A DNA stretch of 5,206 nucleotides from Caldilineaceae bacterium (GTDB lineage: Bacteria; Chloroflexota; Anaerolineae; Caldilineales; Caldilineaceae), in assembly GCA_015494005.1 (NCBI GenBank), contig WGCB01000611.1, positions 1 to 5,206 on the forward strand. The letters run 5' to 3'. Below, one piece after another: positions 1-5,206 of the stretch. The notes beneath the pieces are model-generated. The model was not told the DNA's origin. It searched no databases and was given only the letters and a program-made list of their open reading frames with translations. Position 1 is the stretch's first letter. Every line of letters starts with the position of its first letter. A program made the translations under genes and the position numbers.

Positions 1-1008
1 GAGCGGCACCTGGCGGACTGGCAGGACGGCCAGCAGCGGGACATGCACCAGGAGATGATGCACTTGACCATGGAGGTGGTGACCAAGTGCCTCTTCGATG
101 CGGACATCCGCAACGAGGCCCAGGAGCTGGGCCAGGCCATCACCCAGCTTCTGGAATCCTTCGACTTCCGGCGCATTGGCCCCATCGGCCAGTTCCTGGA
201 CCGGCTGGATCGCAAGGGCCAGCGCCGCTTCCAGAAGAATCTCCAGGTGCTGGACCAGCTTATCTACCAGCTGATCCAGGAGCGCCGGGCCTCGGGCCAG
301 GACCACGGCGACCTGCTCTCCATGCTCCTCCAGGCCCAGGACGAGGAGGCCGATGACGAAGCCGCGGGCATGACGGACAAGCAGGTGCGGGACGAGGCCC
401 TCACCCTCTTCATCGCCGGCCACGAGACCACGGCCAATGCCCTATCCTGGACCTTCTACCTCCTGGCCCAGCACCCGGAGGTGGAGGCCAAGCTGCACCA
501 GGAGCTGGACGCCGTCCTGGGCCCACCGGAGGACGGGCAGGGGCGGCTCCCTACCCTGGCGGATCTGGAGCGCCTGCCCTACGCCCGCCAGGTCCTGGAG
601 GAGTCCATGCGCCTTTTCCCGCCCGCCTGGATCATCGGCCGGGAGGCGGTGGGGCCAGACACGGTGGGCGGCTGCCCGGTCCAGCCCGGCCAGGTCTTCT
701 TCATAAGCCAGTACGTGACCCACCACGATCCCCGCTTCTGGCCCGAGCCGGAGCGTTTCATCCCGGAGCGCTTCGAGCCGGCAGAGGCCAAGAAGCGGCC
801 CAAGTTCGCCTACTTCCCCTTCGGCGGCGGGCCCCGGCTCTGCGTGGGGGAGCCCTTCGCCCGCATGGAGGCCCACCTGATCCTGGCCACCATCGCCCAC
901 CGCTACCGGCTGGAGCTCGTCCCCGGTGCGGTGGTCCGGCCCCTGGCCCGGGTCACCCTGCGGCCGGCCCACGGCCTACCCATGATCCTCCACGCCCGGA
1001 GCCGCTGA
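1..1008 (+). CDS. Cytochrome P450 (5'-truncated by window edge)
   Basis: Heme-thiolate monooxygenase that would use electrons from a redox partner to insert one oxygen atom into an organic substrate; the substrate cannot be predicted. The reading frame is open from base 1, so the ATG at 43 is internal. 335 residues are visible, and about 100 or more N-terminal residues (families are usually 400-450 aa or longer) lie outside the window. All core motifs are intact: the C-helix region (W7 and the following EMMHLTM stretch), the I-helix oxygen-activation motif AGHETT (bases 415-432), the K-helix ExxR (ESMR, 601-612), the PERF-like segment ([11 protein letters not shown], about 745-774) and the heme loop [12 protein letters not shown] with the ligand Cys at 841-843. 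No reductase domain is fused at the C terminus, so it is a class needing separate partners; none is visible here. The family is certain; the subfamily is not assigned. Confidence 0.96.
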   Translation, partial: ERHLADWQDGQQRDMHQEMMHLTMEVVTKCLFDADIRNEAQELGQAITQLLESFDFRRIGPIGQFLDRLDRKGQRRFQKNLQVLDQLIYQLIQERRASGQDHGDLLSMLLQAQDEEADDEAAGMTDKQVRDEALTLFIAGHETTANALSWTFYLLAQHPEVEAKLHQELDAVLGPPEDGQGRLPTLADLERLPYARQVLEESMRLFPPAWIIGREAVGPDTVGGCPVQPGQVFFISQYVTHHDPRFWPEPERFIPERFEPAEAKKRPKFAYFPFGGGPRLCVGEPFARMEAHLILATIAHRYRLELVPGAVVRPLARVTLRPAHGLPMILHARSR

Positions 1009-1026
1009 GCCGGGAGCCCCTCAGCG
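1003..1026. terminator. Inverted repeat spanning both convergent stop codons
   Basis: CGCTGAG (1003-1009) and CTCAGCG (1020-1026) form a perfect 7-bp stem around a 10-nt loop. The P450 stop TGA lies in the left arm, and the stop of the leftward reductase gene (TCA on this strand) lies in the right arm. No T tract follows on either strand, so an intrinsic terminator is only a possibility. It may act as a bidirectional 3'-end hairpin for the convergent transcripts. Confidence 0.4.
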
Positions 1027-1479
1027 AGGCCGCAGGGCCACAATGGGGATTTCTTCCGCCAGGACGCGGAAGCTGTCCGGGCTGCCGTCCGCCGGGTAGC
1101 CCAGGAGCCGAGCCAGGCTGTGGGCCGCCTTGGGGTGCTCCCGGGCGTATTCGCCCAGGATCTCCGCCGCTTCCTCCTGGGGCAGAACCTGGGCCACTGC
1201 CGCCCAGCGCCGGTTGCCCATCTGCACGGTGACCTCCGGCGTCTTCAGGATGTTGCGGAACCAGTCCGAGCGGCGGCCGAAGCCCGAGGCCACGTAGACG
1301 ACGCCGGTGGCCGGATCGTGCTTCACCACCTCCAGCACCACCTGCCGGGGCAGGCCACTCTTGCGGCCCACGTGGGTGAGGAGCAGGAAGCGACCATCCA
1401 GGATCCAACCCAGGTGCAGGCGATAGAGCCAGATGGGCATCCGGGCCAGGATGCGGGTGAGTCCACGAGGGCGTTGCAT
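1021..1479 (-). CDS. Deazaflavin (F420)-dependent nitroreductase-family protein, DUF385/Ddn-like
   Basis: A 152-aa protein that matches the small split-beta-barrel flavin/deazaflavin family including mycobacterial Ddn, usually 130-160 aa. Members reduce quinones or other substrates with F420H2, and some bind other cofactors. Visible family features are LLLTHVGRKSGLPRQ (residues 32-46), corresponding to the family's 'T.GRKSG..R' cofactor-phosphate segment, and ASGFGRRSDWFRNI (64-77), corresponding to the '.S.gG....W..Nl' segment, followed by the TPEVTVQMGNRRW strand pair (80-92). The ATG at 1479 is chosen because AGGAGG lies 6 nt upstream. An in-frame extension upstream to 1593 would read through repeat DNA and give non-family sequence. 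It converges on the P450 gene. Both are redox enzymes, but a shared pathway is only a guess. The substrate and F420 use are not proven by sequence. Confidence 0.88.
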   Translation of the reverse strand: MQRPRGLTRILARMPIWLYRLHLGWILDGRFLLLTHVGRKSGLPRQVVLEVVKHDPATGVVYVASGFGRRSDWFRNILKTPEVTVQMGNRRWAAVAQVLPQEEAAEILGEYAREHPKAAHSLARLLGYPADGSPDSFRVLAEEIPIVALRPR

Positions 1480-1485
1480 GGGATG

Positions 1486-1491
1486 CCTCCT
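1486..1491 (-). promoter_or_regulatory. Shine-Dalgarno that fixes the DUF385 gene start
   Basis: On the minus strand AGGAGG is followed by 6 nt (CATCCC) and then the ATG at 1479. This strong site decides against the longer in-frame start at 1593, which has no comparable site. Confidence 0.8.
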
Positions 1492-1536
1492 GAAGATCAG
1501 TGACTTGACGGTTGAGAGCGCATAGGCCGTTGCCAG

Positions 1537-1593
1537 CGTCCAATTCCCCACGTCCAACTCCCAACTTGCGACTCTCAGCTCTTGCACGTCCAT
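1537..1593. repeat. Degenerate heptanucleotide tandem repeat
   Basis: Eight consecutive units with a 7-bp period can be read on the plus strand: CGTCCAA, TTCCCCA, CGTCCAA, CTCCCAA, CTTGCGA, CTCTCAG, CTCTTGCA (8 nt) and CGTCCAT. On the other strand the best units read TTGGACG and TTGGGAG. The first, third and eighth units are nearly identical and the central ones are decayed. The tract lies wholly between the divergent DUF385 gene and the exported-protein gene. Heptamer arrays between genes are known from cyanobacteria (STRR sequences), and similar 'AACTTCCAACGTCC' runs occur, from memory, in some Chloroflexota. The role is unknown. Confidence 0.6.
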
Positions 1594-1609
1594 CTCTCTC
1601 CACTTTACT
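1582..1609 (+). promoter_or_regulatory. Possible sigma70-type promoter of the exported-protein gene
   Basis: TTGCAC (1582-1587) and TTTACT (1604-1609) are separated by 16 bp, and transcription would start about 25 nt before the ATG at 1641. The -35 element matches the one in the better promoter ahead of yggS. The -35 lies inside the last units of the heptamer array. Match to consensus is modest, so this is tentative. No convincing promoter was seen for the leftward gene in the same 161-bp gap. Confidence 0.35.
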
Positions 1610-1640
1610 CCTGAAACTGCCCCCGATCAAGGAGTTCGCC

Positions 1641-2774
1641 ATGGTTTCCCACATCCCCTCCCGCTGGTCCCGTTTCCTCTGGCCCATCCTGGCCGCCCTG
1701 GCTCTGCTGCTCCTGGCCTGGGGGCCCTTGGCGCCCCGCTCCGTGCAGGCCACAGGCAGCACCATCCCGGACGAGCCCCCGGCGCCCGTGGTCACCAACC
1801 CCAGCTTCGAGTGCAGCCAAGGCACCTACCCCCTGCCCGGGCCTCAGGGCACCATGCAGGTCCCCGTGGGCTGGGCTGTGACCTTCCTGGACGGCACGCC
1901 CTGGGTGAACAGCGCCCGGATGCACTTCACCGGCGGCTGCGGTGGTGGTTGGGTGGAGCGGCTGGAGTTCGAGGACAGCCTGACGGTCCTGGCCCAGGAC
2001 ATCGAGACGCCCCCGGAGCCGGGCAAGCCCTTCGACATGGCCGTCTACCAGCAGGTGGCCGTGGAGCCCGGCCACGCCTACAGCTTCAGCGGCTGGATGG
2101 TGAGCCTGTGCGGGGGCAGCGCGACGCCCAACGACTGCCCCGACGGCTACTACATGGCCAAAATGCTGGGGCTGGACCCCACCGGCGGCACGGATCCCCA
2201 GGCCAGCACGGTGATCTGGGTGGAGGATCGGCGCAACTTCATCGAGGATGGCCAGCGGGTGGGCTGGGTGGACCAGTACCTGGCCGCCACGGCCCAGGGG
2301 AACACCATGACCCTCTTCGGACGCGTCCGCAGCCCCTTCCGCTGGCACGGCAACCACGCCTTCATGGACGCCTTCAGCCTGGTGGTGGCCCCAGAGGCCC
2401 ACTTCGTGGACCTGGAGACCAGCCCGCCCAACTTCTACCTGACCGTCACCTGGGCCGGCAGCCTGAGCAGCCAGATCCAGGCCATCCCCGGCCAGACCTA
2501 CGGCCTGCTCTTCGAGCTGGAGTACAAGGTGGGGGACAACGGCGACTGGCAGCCCTGGCTCTCGGAACAGCCGGCAGGCAGCGCGGTCTTCTACTCTCAG
2601 CAGCCCAACACCCCCCACTACATCCGGGTACGGACCCGGGCCGAGCAGGGCCCCAACGGCGCCTGGCCCAACCACCGCTACCCCAGCGTCTGGACCGTCT
2701 CTCCGCCCATCCTCTTCCAGGCGGATTGGCCCCCGCTGGACGAGCACATCTACCTCCCCGTGGTCCGACGCTGA
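1641..2774 (+). CDS. Exported protein with carbohydrate-binding-like and FnIII-like regions and an IYLPVVRR C-terminal tail
   Basis: A 377-aa protein of unknown function. The start is the ATG at 1641, with AAGGAG (1629-1634) 6 nt upstream; the frame is open further upstream, but that stretch is repeat DNA. Residues 1-37 form a Sec signal peptide: charged N-region (R8, R11), hydrophobic core LWPILAALALLLLAWGPL and probable cleavage after VQA37. The mature part opens with VTNPSFE (51-57), the usual first strand of CBM4/9-like jelly-roll domains, and continues as an aromatic-rich beta domain to about residue 252. It contains four cysteines (58, 100, 157, 166) that could form two disulfides outside the cell. 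Residues about 255-355 look like a fibronectin-III-type beta sandwich (LTVTWAG, LLFELEYKVG, HYIRVRTRAEQ). The protein ends DEHIYLPVVRR, a tail resembling the C termini of many secreted Chloroflexota proteins. No catalytic motif was recognised; a surface binding or structural role is inferred. No T-rich terminator follows it. Confidence 0.85.
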   Translation: MVSHIPSRWSRFLWPILAALALLLLAWGPLAPRSVQATGSTIPDEPPAPVVTNPSFECSQGTYPLPGPQGTMQVPVGWAVTFLDGTPWVNSARMHFTGGCGGGWVERLEFEDSLTVLAQDIETPPEPGKPFDMAVYQQVAVEPGHAYSFSGWMVSLCGGSATPNDCPDGYYMAKMLGLDPTGGTDPQASTVIWVEDRRNFIEDGQRVGWVDQYLAATAQGNTMTLFGRVRSPFRWHGNHAFMDAFSLVVAPEAHFVDLETSPPNFYLTVTWAGSLSSQIQAIPGQTYGLLFELEYKVGDNGDWQPWLSEQPAGSAVFYSQQPNTPHYIRVRTRAEQGPNGAWPNHRYPSVWTVSPPILFQADWPPLDEHIYLPVVRR

Positions 2775-2811
2775 GGCCCGTCCCCTGCCCGACGCAGCCT
2801 GGGACCAGTCT

Positions 2812-2840
2812 TTGCACCCCGCCCATTTCGTTGGTACAAT
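2812..2840 (+). promoter_or_regulatory. Sigma70-type promoter with extended -10, upstream of yggS-proC
   Basis: TTGCAC (2812-2817), a 17-bp spacer and TACAAT (2835-2840) with TG at 2832-2833 form an extended -10 arrangement. Transcription would start near 2846-2848, leaving a leader of about 75 nt before the yggS ATG at 2922. It stands out as an A/T-containing island in GC-rich surroundings. Confidence 0.65.
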
Positions 2841-2844
2841 CCAA

Positions 2845-2868
2845 GTGTCTGGAGAGAGGTGTCTGGAG
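2845..2868 (+). repeat. Direct repeat GTGTCTGGAG at the presumed transcription start
   Basis: GTGTCTGGAG occurs at 2845-2854 and again at 2859-2868, 14 bp apart start to start. The first copy overlaps the predicted transcription start of the yggS operon. It could be an operator for a dimeric regulator or a chance duplication. Confidence 0.5.
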
Positions 2869-2876
2869 GAAATGCC

Positions 2877-2899
2877 GGGCATCCGGACAGAGGATGCCC
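2877..2899 (+). promoter_or_regulatory. Leader hairpin in the yggS 5' UTR
   Basis: GGGCATCC (2877-2884) and GGATGCCC (2892-2899) form a perfect 8-bp stem with a 7-nt loop, about 23 nt before the yggS start codon. A competing smaller stem is possible between GGATG (2892-2896) and CATCC (2901-2905). No T tract follows, so it is not an intrinsic terminator. Any effect on translation or RNA stability is inferred. It matches no riboswitch class I recognise. Confidence 0.45.
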
Positions 2900-2921
2900 C
2901 CATCCCGGGACGAGGATCGCC

Positions 2922-3653
2922 ATGCCCGCCGCCACAGCCCAGGAGATCCAGAGGGTGACCCAGCGCCTGGCCCAGGTGCGGAAACGCATGGCCCAGGCCG
3001 CTCAGCAAGTGGGCCGCTCCCCGGAGGAGATCACCCTGGTGGCGGTGAGCAAGACCCGCCCCATCCAGGCCATCCAGGCCGCCTACCAGGCCGGGCAGCG
3101 GGACTTCGGCGAGAACCGGCTGGAGGAGCTCTGGCCCAAGGTGGAGCAGGCCCAAGGCCTGGGGCTCACGGAGATTCGTTGGCACCTGATCGGCACCATC
3201 CAGAGCCGGAAGGCCAGGATGGCCGTGGGGCCCTTCGCCCTGATCCACTCGGTGGACCGGCTCAAGATCGCCCGGCGGCTGGACCGCTTCGCCCGAGAGG
3301 CCGGCTGGGTGGCGCCGGTCCTGCTGGAGGTGAACGTGAGCGGGGAGGAGACCAAGCACGGCTTCCACCCGGCCAGCGTCAAGGCCGCGATGGACGAGCT
3401 GGTCCGCCTGGAGGGGCTGCGCATCCAGGGGCTCATGACCATGGCCCCCTTCGTCCCGGATCCGGAGCAGACCCGGCCCATCTTCCGGGCCCTGCGCCAG
3501 CTGCGGGACGAGCTGCAGGCCGCCTATCCGGACCAGGAGTGGCGGCACCTTTCCATGGGCATGACCAACGATTTCGAGGTGGCCATCGAGGAAGGGGCCA
3601 CCATCGTGCGCATCGGAACCGCGATTTTCGGGAAGCGAGCAGAGCAAGCATGA
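2922..3653 (+). CDS. yggS: YggS/PROSC family pyridoxal-5'-phosphate homeostasis protein
   Basis: A cytosolic PLP-binding protein with the alanine-racemase-like TIM-barrel fold but without enzymatic domain partners. The family buffers PLP and keeps amino- and keto-acid pools in balance. 243 aa, close to the usual 220-235. Visible hallmarks are LVAVSKT with the PLP Schiff-base Lys at residue 44, FGEN (62-65), [10 protein letters not shown] (88-97), [14 protein letters not shown] (135-148), GLMTMAP (170-176), and the phosphate-binding end [28 protein letters not shown] (210-237). The start is the ATG at 2922, with GAGG 6 nt upstream. An in-frame GTG at 2859 would add 21 residues unlike the family and lies within the leader repeat. 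The gene overlaps proC by 4 bp (ATGA), which implies translational coupling. All family residues look intact. Confidence 0.96.
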   Translation: MPAATAQEIQRVTQRLAQVRKRMAQAAQQVGRSPEEITLVAVSKTRPIQAIQAAYQAGQRDFGENRLEELWPKVEQAQGLGLTEIRWHLIGTIQSRKARMAVGPFALIHSVDRLKIARRLDRFAREAGWVAPVLLEVNVSGEETKHGFHPASVKAAMDELVRLEGLRIQGLMTMAPFVPDPEQTRPIFRALRQLRDELQAAYPDQEWRHLSMGMTNDFEVAIEEGATIVRIGTAIFGKRAEQA

Positions 3654-4489
3654 GATTGAACGAGCAGATCGCCTTCATCGGCGGCGGCAAGATGGCGGAG
3701 GCCATCCTCAAACGCATGATCGCCGGGGAGCTGGTGGAGCCAGCCCAGATCACGGTGAGCGAGCCGGTGCCCGAGCGGCGAGAGTATCTGGAGAGCACCT
3801 ACGGCATCCGCACGGCGGACCGCAACCGGGACGCCATCCAGGGCGCCAACATCGTGATCCTGGCCATCCGTCCCCAGGTCCTGGACCGGGTGCTCCTGGA
3901 CCTTCACGACCGGCTGGCCCCGGAGGTGCTGGTGATCAGCATCGTGGCTGGGGCCCGGATCAGCACCCTGCGGGACGGCCTGAACCACGCCCGCATCGTC
4001 CGATCCATGCCCAACACTCCCGCCCAGGTGGGCAAGGGCATGACCGTCTGGACAGCCACCACCGCGGTGACCGAGGAGAACCGGGAGCACGCCCAACTCA
4101 TCCTGGAGGCCATGGGCCAGGCCATGTTCTTCCACGAGGAACACTACCTGGACATGGCCACCGGCCTCAGCGGATCGGGGCCGGGCTTCATCTTCCTCTT
4201 CATCGAGGCCCTCATCGACGCCGGGGTCCACATCGGATTCACCCGGCAGGAGGCCACCCAGCTGGTCCTGCAGACGGTGGAGGGGAGCGTGGAGCTTCTG
4301 CGCCAGACCGGTGCCCACCCGGCAGAGCTGCGCAACCGGGTCACCAGCCCGGCGGGGACCACGGCCGCCGGCACCCTCCCCCTGGAGCGCAGCGGCCTGC
4401 GGGGCACCATCATCCAGGCCATCGAGGCGGCCTACCTGCGCAGCAAGGAGCTGGGAGACCTGAGCGAGCAGGGCCTGGGAAGGCTCTGA
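3650..4489 (+). CDS. proC: Pyrroline-5-carboxylate reductase
   Basis: Last step of proline synthesis: reduces L-1-pyrroline-5-carboxylate to L-proline with NAD(P)H in the cytosol. 279 aa, a normal length. The N-terminal Rossmann domain starts with [14 protein letters not shown] (7-20). Further family landmarks are ILAIRPQ (70-76), VISIVAG (95-101), the [13 protein letters not shown] loop (118-130), the substrate-side [20 protein letters not shown] (173-192), and [13 protein letters not shown] (231-243), which corresponds to the P5CR signature 'TSPGGTT' with Ala for the first Gly. The second Rossmann strand ends VSEP (36-39); the acidic Glu there may favour NADH, an inference only. The ATG overlaps the yggS stop (ATGA), so the two are almost certainly co-translated. 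The same frame stays open far upstream through yggS and the exported-protein gene, but that part is GC-driven and not coding. A weak hairpin follows. Confidence 0.97.
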   Translation: MRLNEQIAFIGGGKMAEAILKRMIAGELVEPAQITVSEPVPERREYLESTYGIRTADRNRDAIQGANIVILAIRPQVLDRVLLDLHDRLAPEVLVISIVAGARISTLRDGLNHARIVRSMPNTPAQVGKGMTVWTATTAVTEENREHAQLILEAMGQAMFFHEEHYLDMATGLSGSGPGFIFLFIEALIDAGVHIGFTRQEATQLVLQTVEGSVELLRQTGAHPAELRNRVTSPAGTTAAGTLPLERSGLRGTIIQAIEAAYLRSKELGDLSEQGLGRL

Positions 4490-4494
4490 TTCCC

Positions 4495-4518
4495 CGGGGC
4501 CGGTTGAGCGAGGCCCCG
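4495..4518 (+). terminator. Weak hairpin after proC
   Basis: CGGGGCC (4495-4501) and GGCCCCG (4512-4518) form a perfect 7-bp GC stem with a 10-nt loop just after the proC stop. Only TTCG follows instead of a T run, so it is more likely a partial terminator or an mRNA 3'-end stabiliser than a full stop. It lies between proC and yggT. Confidence 0.4.
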
Positions 4519-4601
4519 TTCGAATCTCTGTTGCCGTGAGTTCGTTTTGCCAAGTGCCATTTTCTGTTCACATTTTTTTTCCGTTCAAAGGTAAACCCAC
4601 C
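4519..4601 (+). other. A/T-rich leader of yggT with T8 tract
   Basis: This stretch is much richer in A and T than the rest of the window and includes eight consecutive T (4573-4580). No clear -35/-10 pair with proper spacing was found, and no strong stem abuts the T8 tract. A ribosome site, AAAGG (4587-4591), lies 10 nt before the yggT ATG. It may hold an unrecognised promoter or act as an A/U-rich translation enhancer. Confidence 0.4.
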
Positions 4602-4853
4602 ATGATCTTCATCCTTCTAGCGAAAGCGCTACAGATCTACACCTTCGTCCTGCTGGCCCGGATCCTCATGACCTGGATCCCTAACCTGGACCCCCACCAC
4701 CCGGTGGTGCAGTTCCTCTACCAGGTGACGGAGCCGGTCCTGGAGCCAGCCCGCAAGCTGATCCCGCCCATCGGCATGATCGACATCTCCCCCATCGTGG
4801 TCTTCATCGTGCTGGGCATCCTCCAGGACGCGCTGCTCCGCATGGCGTACTGA
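4602..4853 (+). CDS. yggT: YggT family membrane protein
   Basis: An 83-aa integral membrane protein of the YggT/YlmG family, whose precise molecular role is not settled; relatives are linked to cell division clusters, osmotic tolerance and, in plastids, nucleoid distribution. Two hydrophobic helices are visible, about residues 2-25 (IFILLAKALQIYTFVLLARIL) with the following TWI, and about 63-82. Between them is the family signature TEPVLEPARKLIPPIGMIDISP (43-64). The ATG at 4602 is chosen because it puts the first membrane helix at the N terminus as in the family and has AAAGG upstream. A GTG at 4536 in frame would add 22 residues without a ribosome site. It lies 112 bp after proC in the same direction, the common yggS-proC-yggT order, and is followed by a strong terminator. 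Confidence 0.92.
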   Translation: MIFILLAKALQIYTFVLLARILMTWIPNLDPHHPVVQFLYQVTEPVLEPARKLIPPIGMIDISPIVVFIVLGILQDALLRMAY

Positions 4854-4907
4854 GCCCCGCCCAGCGGGAAATACGCATTGCGCCGGACATCCCAGGCCGA
4901 TAGACTG

Positions 4908-4935
4908 AGGGTGGGCCAAATGGCTCACCCTTTTT
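4908..4935 (+). terminator. Intrinsic terminator after yggT
   Basis: GGGTGGGCC (4909-4917), loop AAAT, and GGCTCACCC (4922-4930) form a 9-bp stem with one G-U pair, followed directly by five T (4931-4935). A further A-T pair closes the base (4908/4931). It marks the end of the yggS-proC-yggT transcript. A small separate stem, CCCGC/GCGGG, lies at 4856-4868 just after the yggT stop. Confidence 0.88.
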
Positions 4936-5044
4936 GCTTGTTTCGGGAGCCACCGGACAGGCATCCCCGGAACAAACGGACTGGTTTCTGCGTCTCAGGA
5001 GCAGAATTTCGGCCGATCCGAGCCTCAATCCATCCCCAGCGCAG

Positions 5045-5051
5045 AAGGAGG
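5045..5051 (+). promoter_or_regulatory. Shine-Dalgarno for the lipoprotein gene
   Basis: AAGGAGG lies 4 nt before the GTG at 5056 and supports that start over the internal in-frame ATG at 5122. A GTG two bases earlier (5054) is followed at once by a stop. In the preceding 4936-5044 no convincing promoter was seen. Confidence 0.7.
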
Positions 5052-5055
5052 AAGT

Positions 5056-5206
5056 GTGAAGACTACCCCAACAGGAACCCAACCGGCCCGGGCCGGCCTG
5101 AAGCATCCCAGGATCCTCTTGATGCTGGCCGTCCTGGCCTTCGCCCTGATCCTGGCGGGCTGCGGCGGCTCCGACGAGGAGCCTCAGGAGGCGGCCCCTC
5201 CCACCC
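5056..5206 (+). CDS. Lipoprotein, N-terminal part (runs off window)
   Basis: Only 50 codons are visible, starting at a GTG with a strong AAGGAGG site. They encode a lipoprotein signal peptide: a long basic N-region (K2, R12, K16, H17, R19), a hydrophobic core ILLMLAVLAFALIL (20-33) and the lipobox L33-A34-G35-C36, where signal peptidase II would cleave and Cys36 would be lipidated. The mature N terminus CGGSDEEPQEAAPPT is a flexible acidic and Pro/Ala-rich linker typical of ABC-transporter substrate-binding lipoproteins, but the functional domain is outside the window, so the function is not assigned. It follows the yggT terminator and is probably a separate transcription unit. Confidence 0.85.
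   Translation, partial: MKTTPTGTQPARAGLKHPRILLMLAVLAFALILAGCGGSDEEPQEAAPPT
5083..5096. repeat. 14-bp perfect palindrome in the lipoprotein signal-peptide coding region
   Basis: CCGGCCCGGGCCGG is its own reverse complement. It lies about 27 nt after the GTG start and encodes part of QPARAG. It could fold in the mRNA only as a tight, loop-strained hairpin, or be a protein or methylase site. In GC-rich DNA it may also be chance. Confidence 0.5.

Noticed and set aside
1480..1593. N-terminal extension of the DUF385 protein to the ATG at 1593.
   Set aside because: The extension encodes heptamer repeat DNA and is not family-like, and the AGGAGG site points to the ATG at 1479.
2761..2807. Inverted arms TGGTCC and GGACCA after the exported-protein gene as a terminator.
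   Set aside because: The arms are only 6 bp, are separated by 35 nt and have no T tract after them.
2872..2958. Short 28-codon upstream ORF overlapping the yggS start.
   Set aside because: GGAGGA lies only 1 nt before its ATG, too close for initiation, and the peptide looks like a frame shadow of the yggS leader and start.
1605..3647. 680-codon open frame on the minus strand.
   Set aside because: Composition-driven frame rich in Gly, His, Leu and Asp, antisense to the exported-protein gene and yggS, with no recognisable domain.
1811..3649. Long open frame upstream of and continuous with proC, suggesting an 892-residue fusion.
   Set aside because: The translated part is low-complexity Pro/Gly/Arg/Ala sequence and overlaps two well-supported genes in other frames. 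The proC homology and start begin exactly at the ATGA overlap with yggS.
4536..4601. GTG start giving YggT 22 extra residues.
   Set aside because: No ribosome site precedes it, and the ATG at 4602 gives the normal family length and N-terminal membrane helix.
4936..5044. Promoter or riboswitch before the lipoprotein gene.
   Set aside because: No -35/-10 pair with acceptable spacing and no conserved RNA motif could be recognised by eye.

Overview
The window looks like a bacterial chromosome of high G+C content, most likely a member of the Chloroflexota (Anaerolineae/Caldilineae type). This placement is an inference. It rests on a secreted protein ending in an aromatic-Leu-Pro tail (IYLPVVRR), a degenerate 7-bp tandem repeat between genes, an F420-type (DUF385) reductase next to a cytochrome P450, and a yggS-proC-yggT cluster with strong purine-rich ribosome binding sites. 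No mobile element, CRISPR array, rRNA or tRNA was seen.

Left part (1-1641): the 3' three-quarters of a cytochrome P450 runs rightward off the window's left edge. It converges with a leftward gene for a small DUF385/Ddn-like deazaflavin (F420)-dependent oxidoreductase. Only 12 bp separate the two stop codons, and both lie inside a perfect 7-bp inverted repeat. Upstream of the reductase is a 161-bp divergent intergenic region. It carries a degenerate heptamer tandem array and a possible promoter for the next rightward gene.

Middle (1641-2774): a 377-residue exported protein has a signal peptide, an N-terminal carbohydrate-binding-like jelly-roll ('NPSFE' start), a fibronectin-III-like C-terminal half and the IYLPVVRR tail. 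Its function is unknown.

Right part (2812-4935): a recognisable sigma70-type promoter with an extended -10 drives a three-gene housekeeping block. The genes are yggS (PLP homeostasis protein), proC (pyrroline-5-carboxylate reductase, 4-bp ATGA overlap with yggS) and yggT (small two-helix membrane protein). The block ends in a clear intrinsic terminator. The yggS leader holds a 14-bp-spaced direct repeat and a perfect 8-bp hairpin. PLP handling by YggS and proline synthesis by ProC are widely linked by gene order across bacteria, and yggT is a common third member.

Right edge (5056-5206): the start of a lipoprotein gene (GTG start, lipobox LAGC) runs off the window. Nothing here looks like a wholly new multi-gene system. 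The least explained items are the heptamer array, the conserved-looking C-terminal tail of the exported protein, the hairpin spanning the convergent stops and the structured yggS leader.
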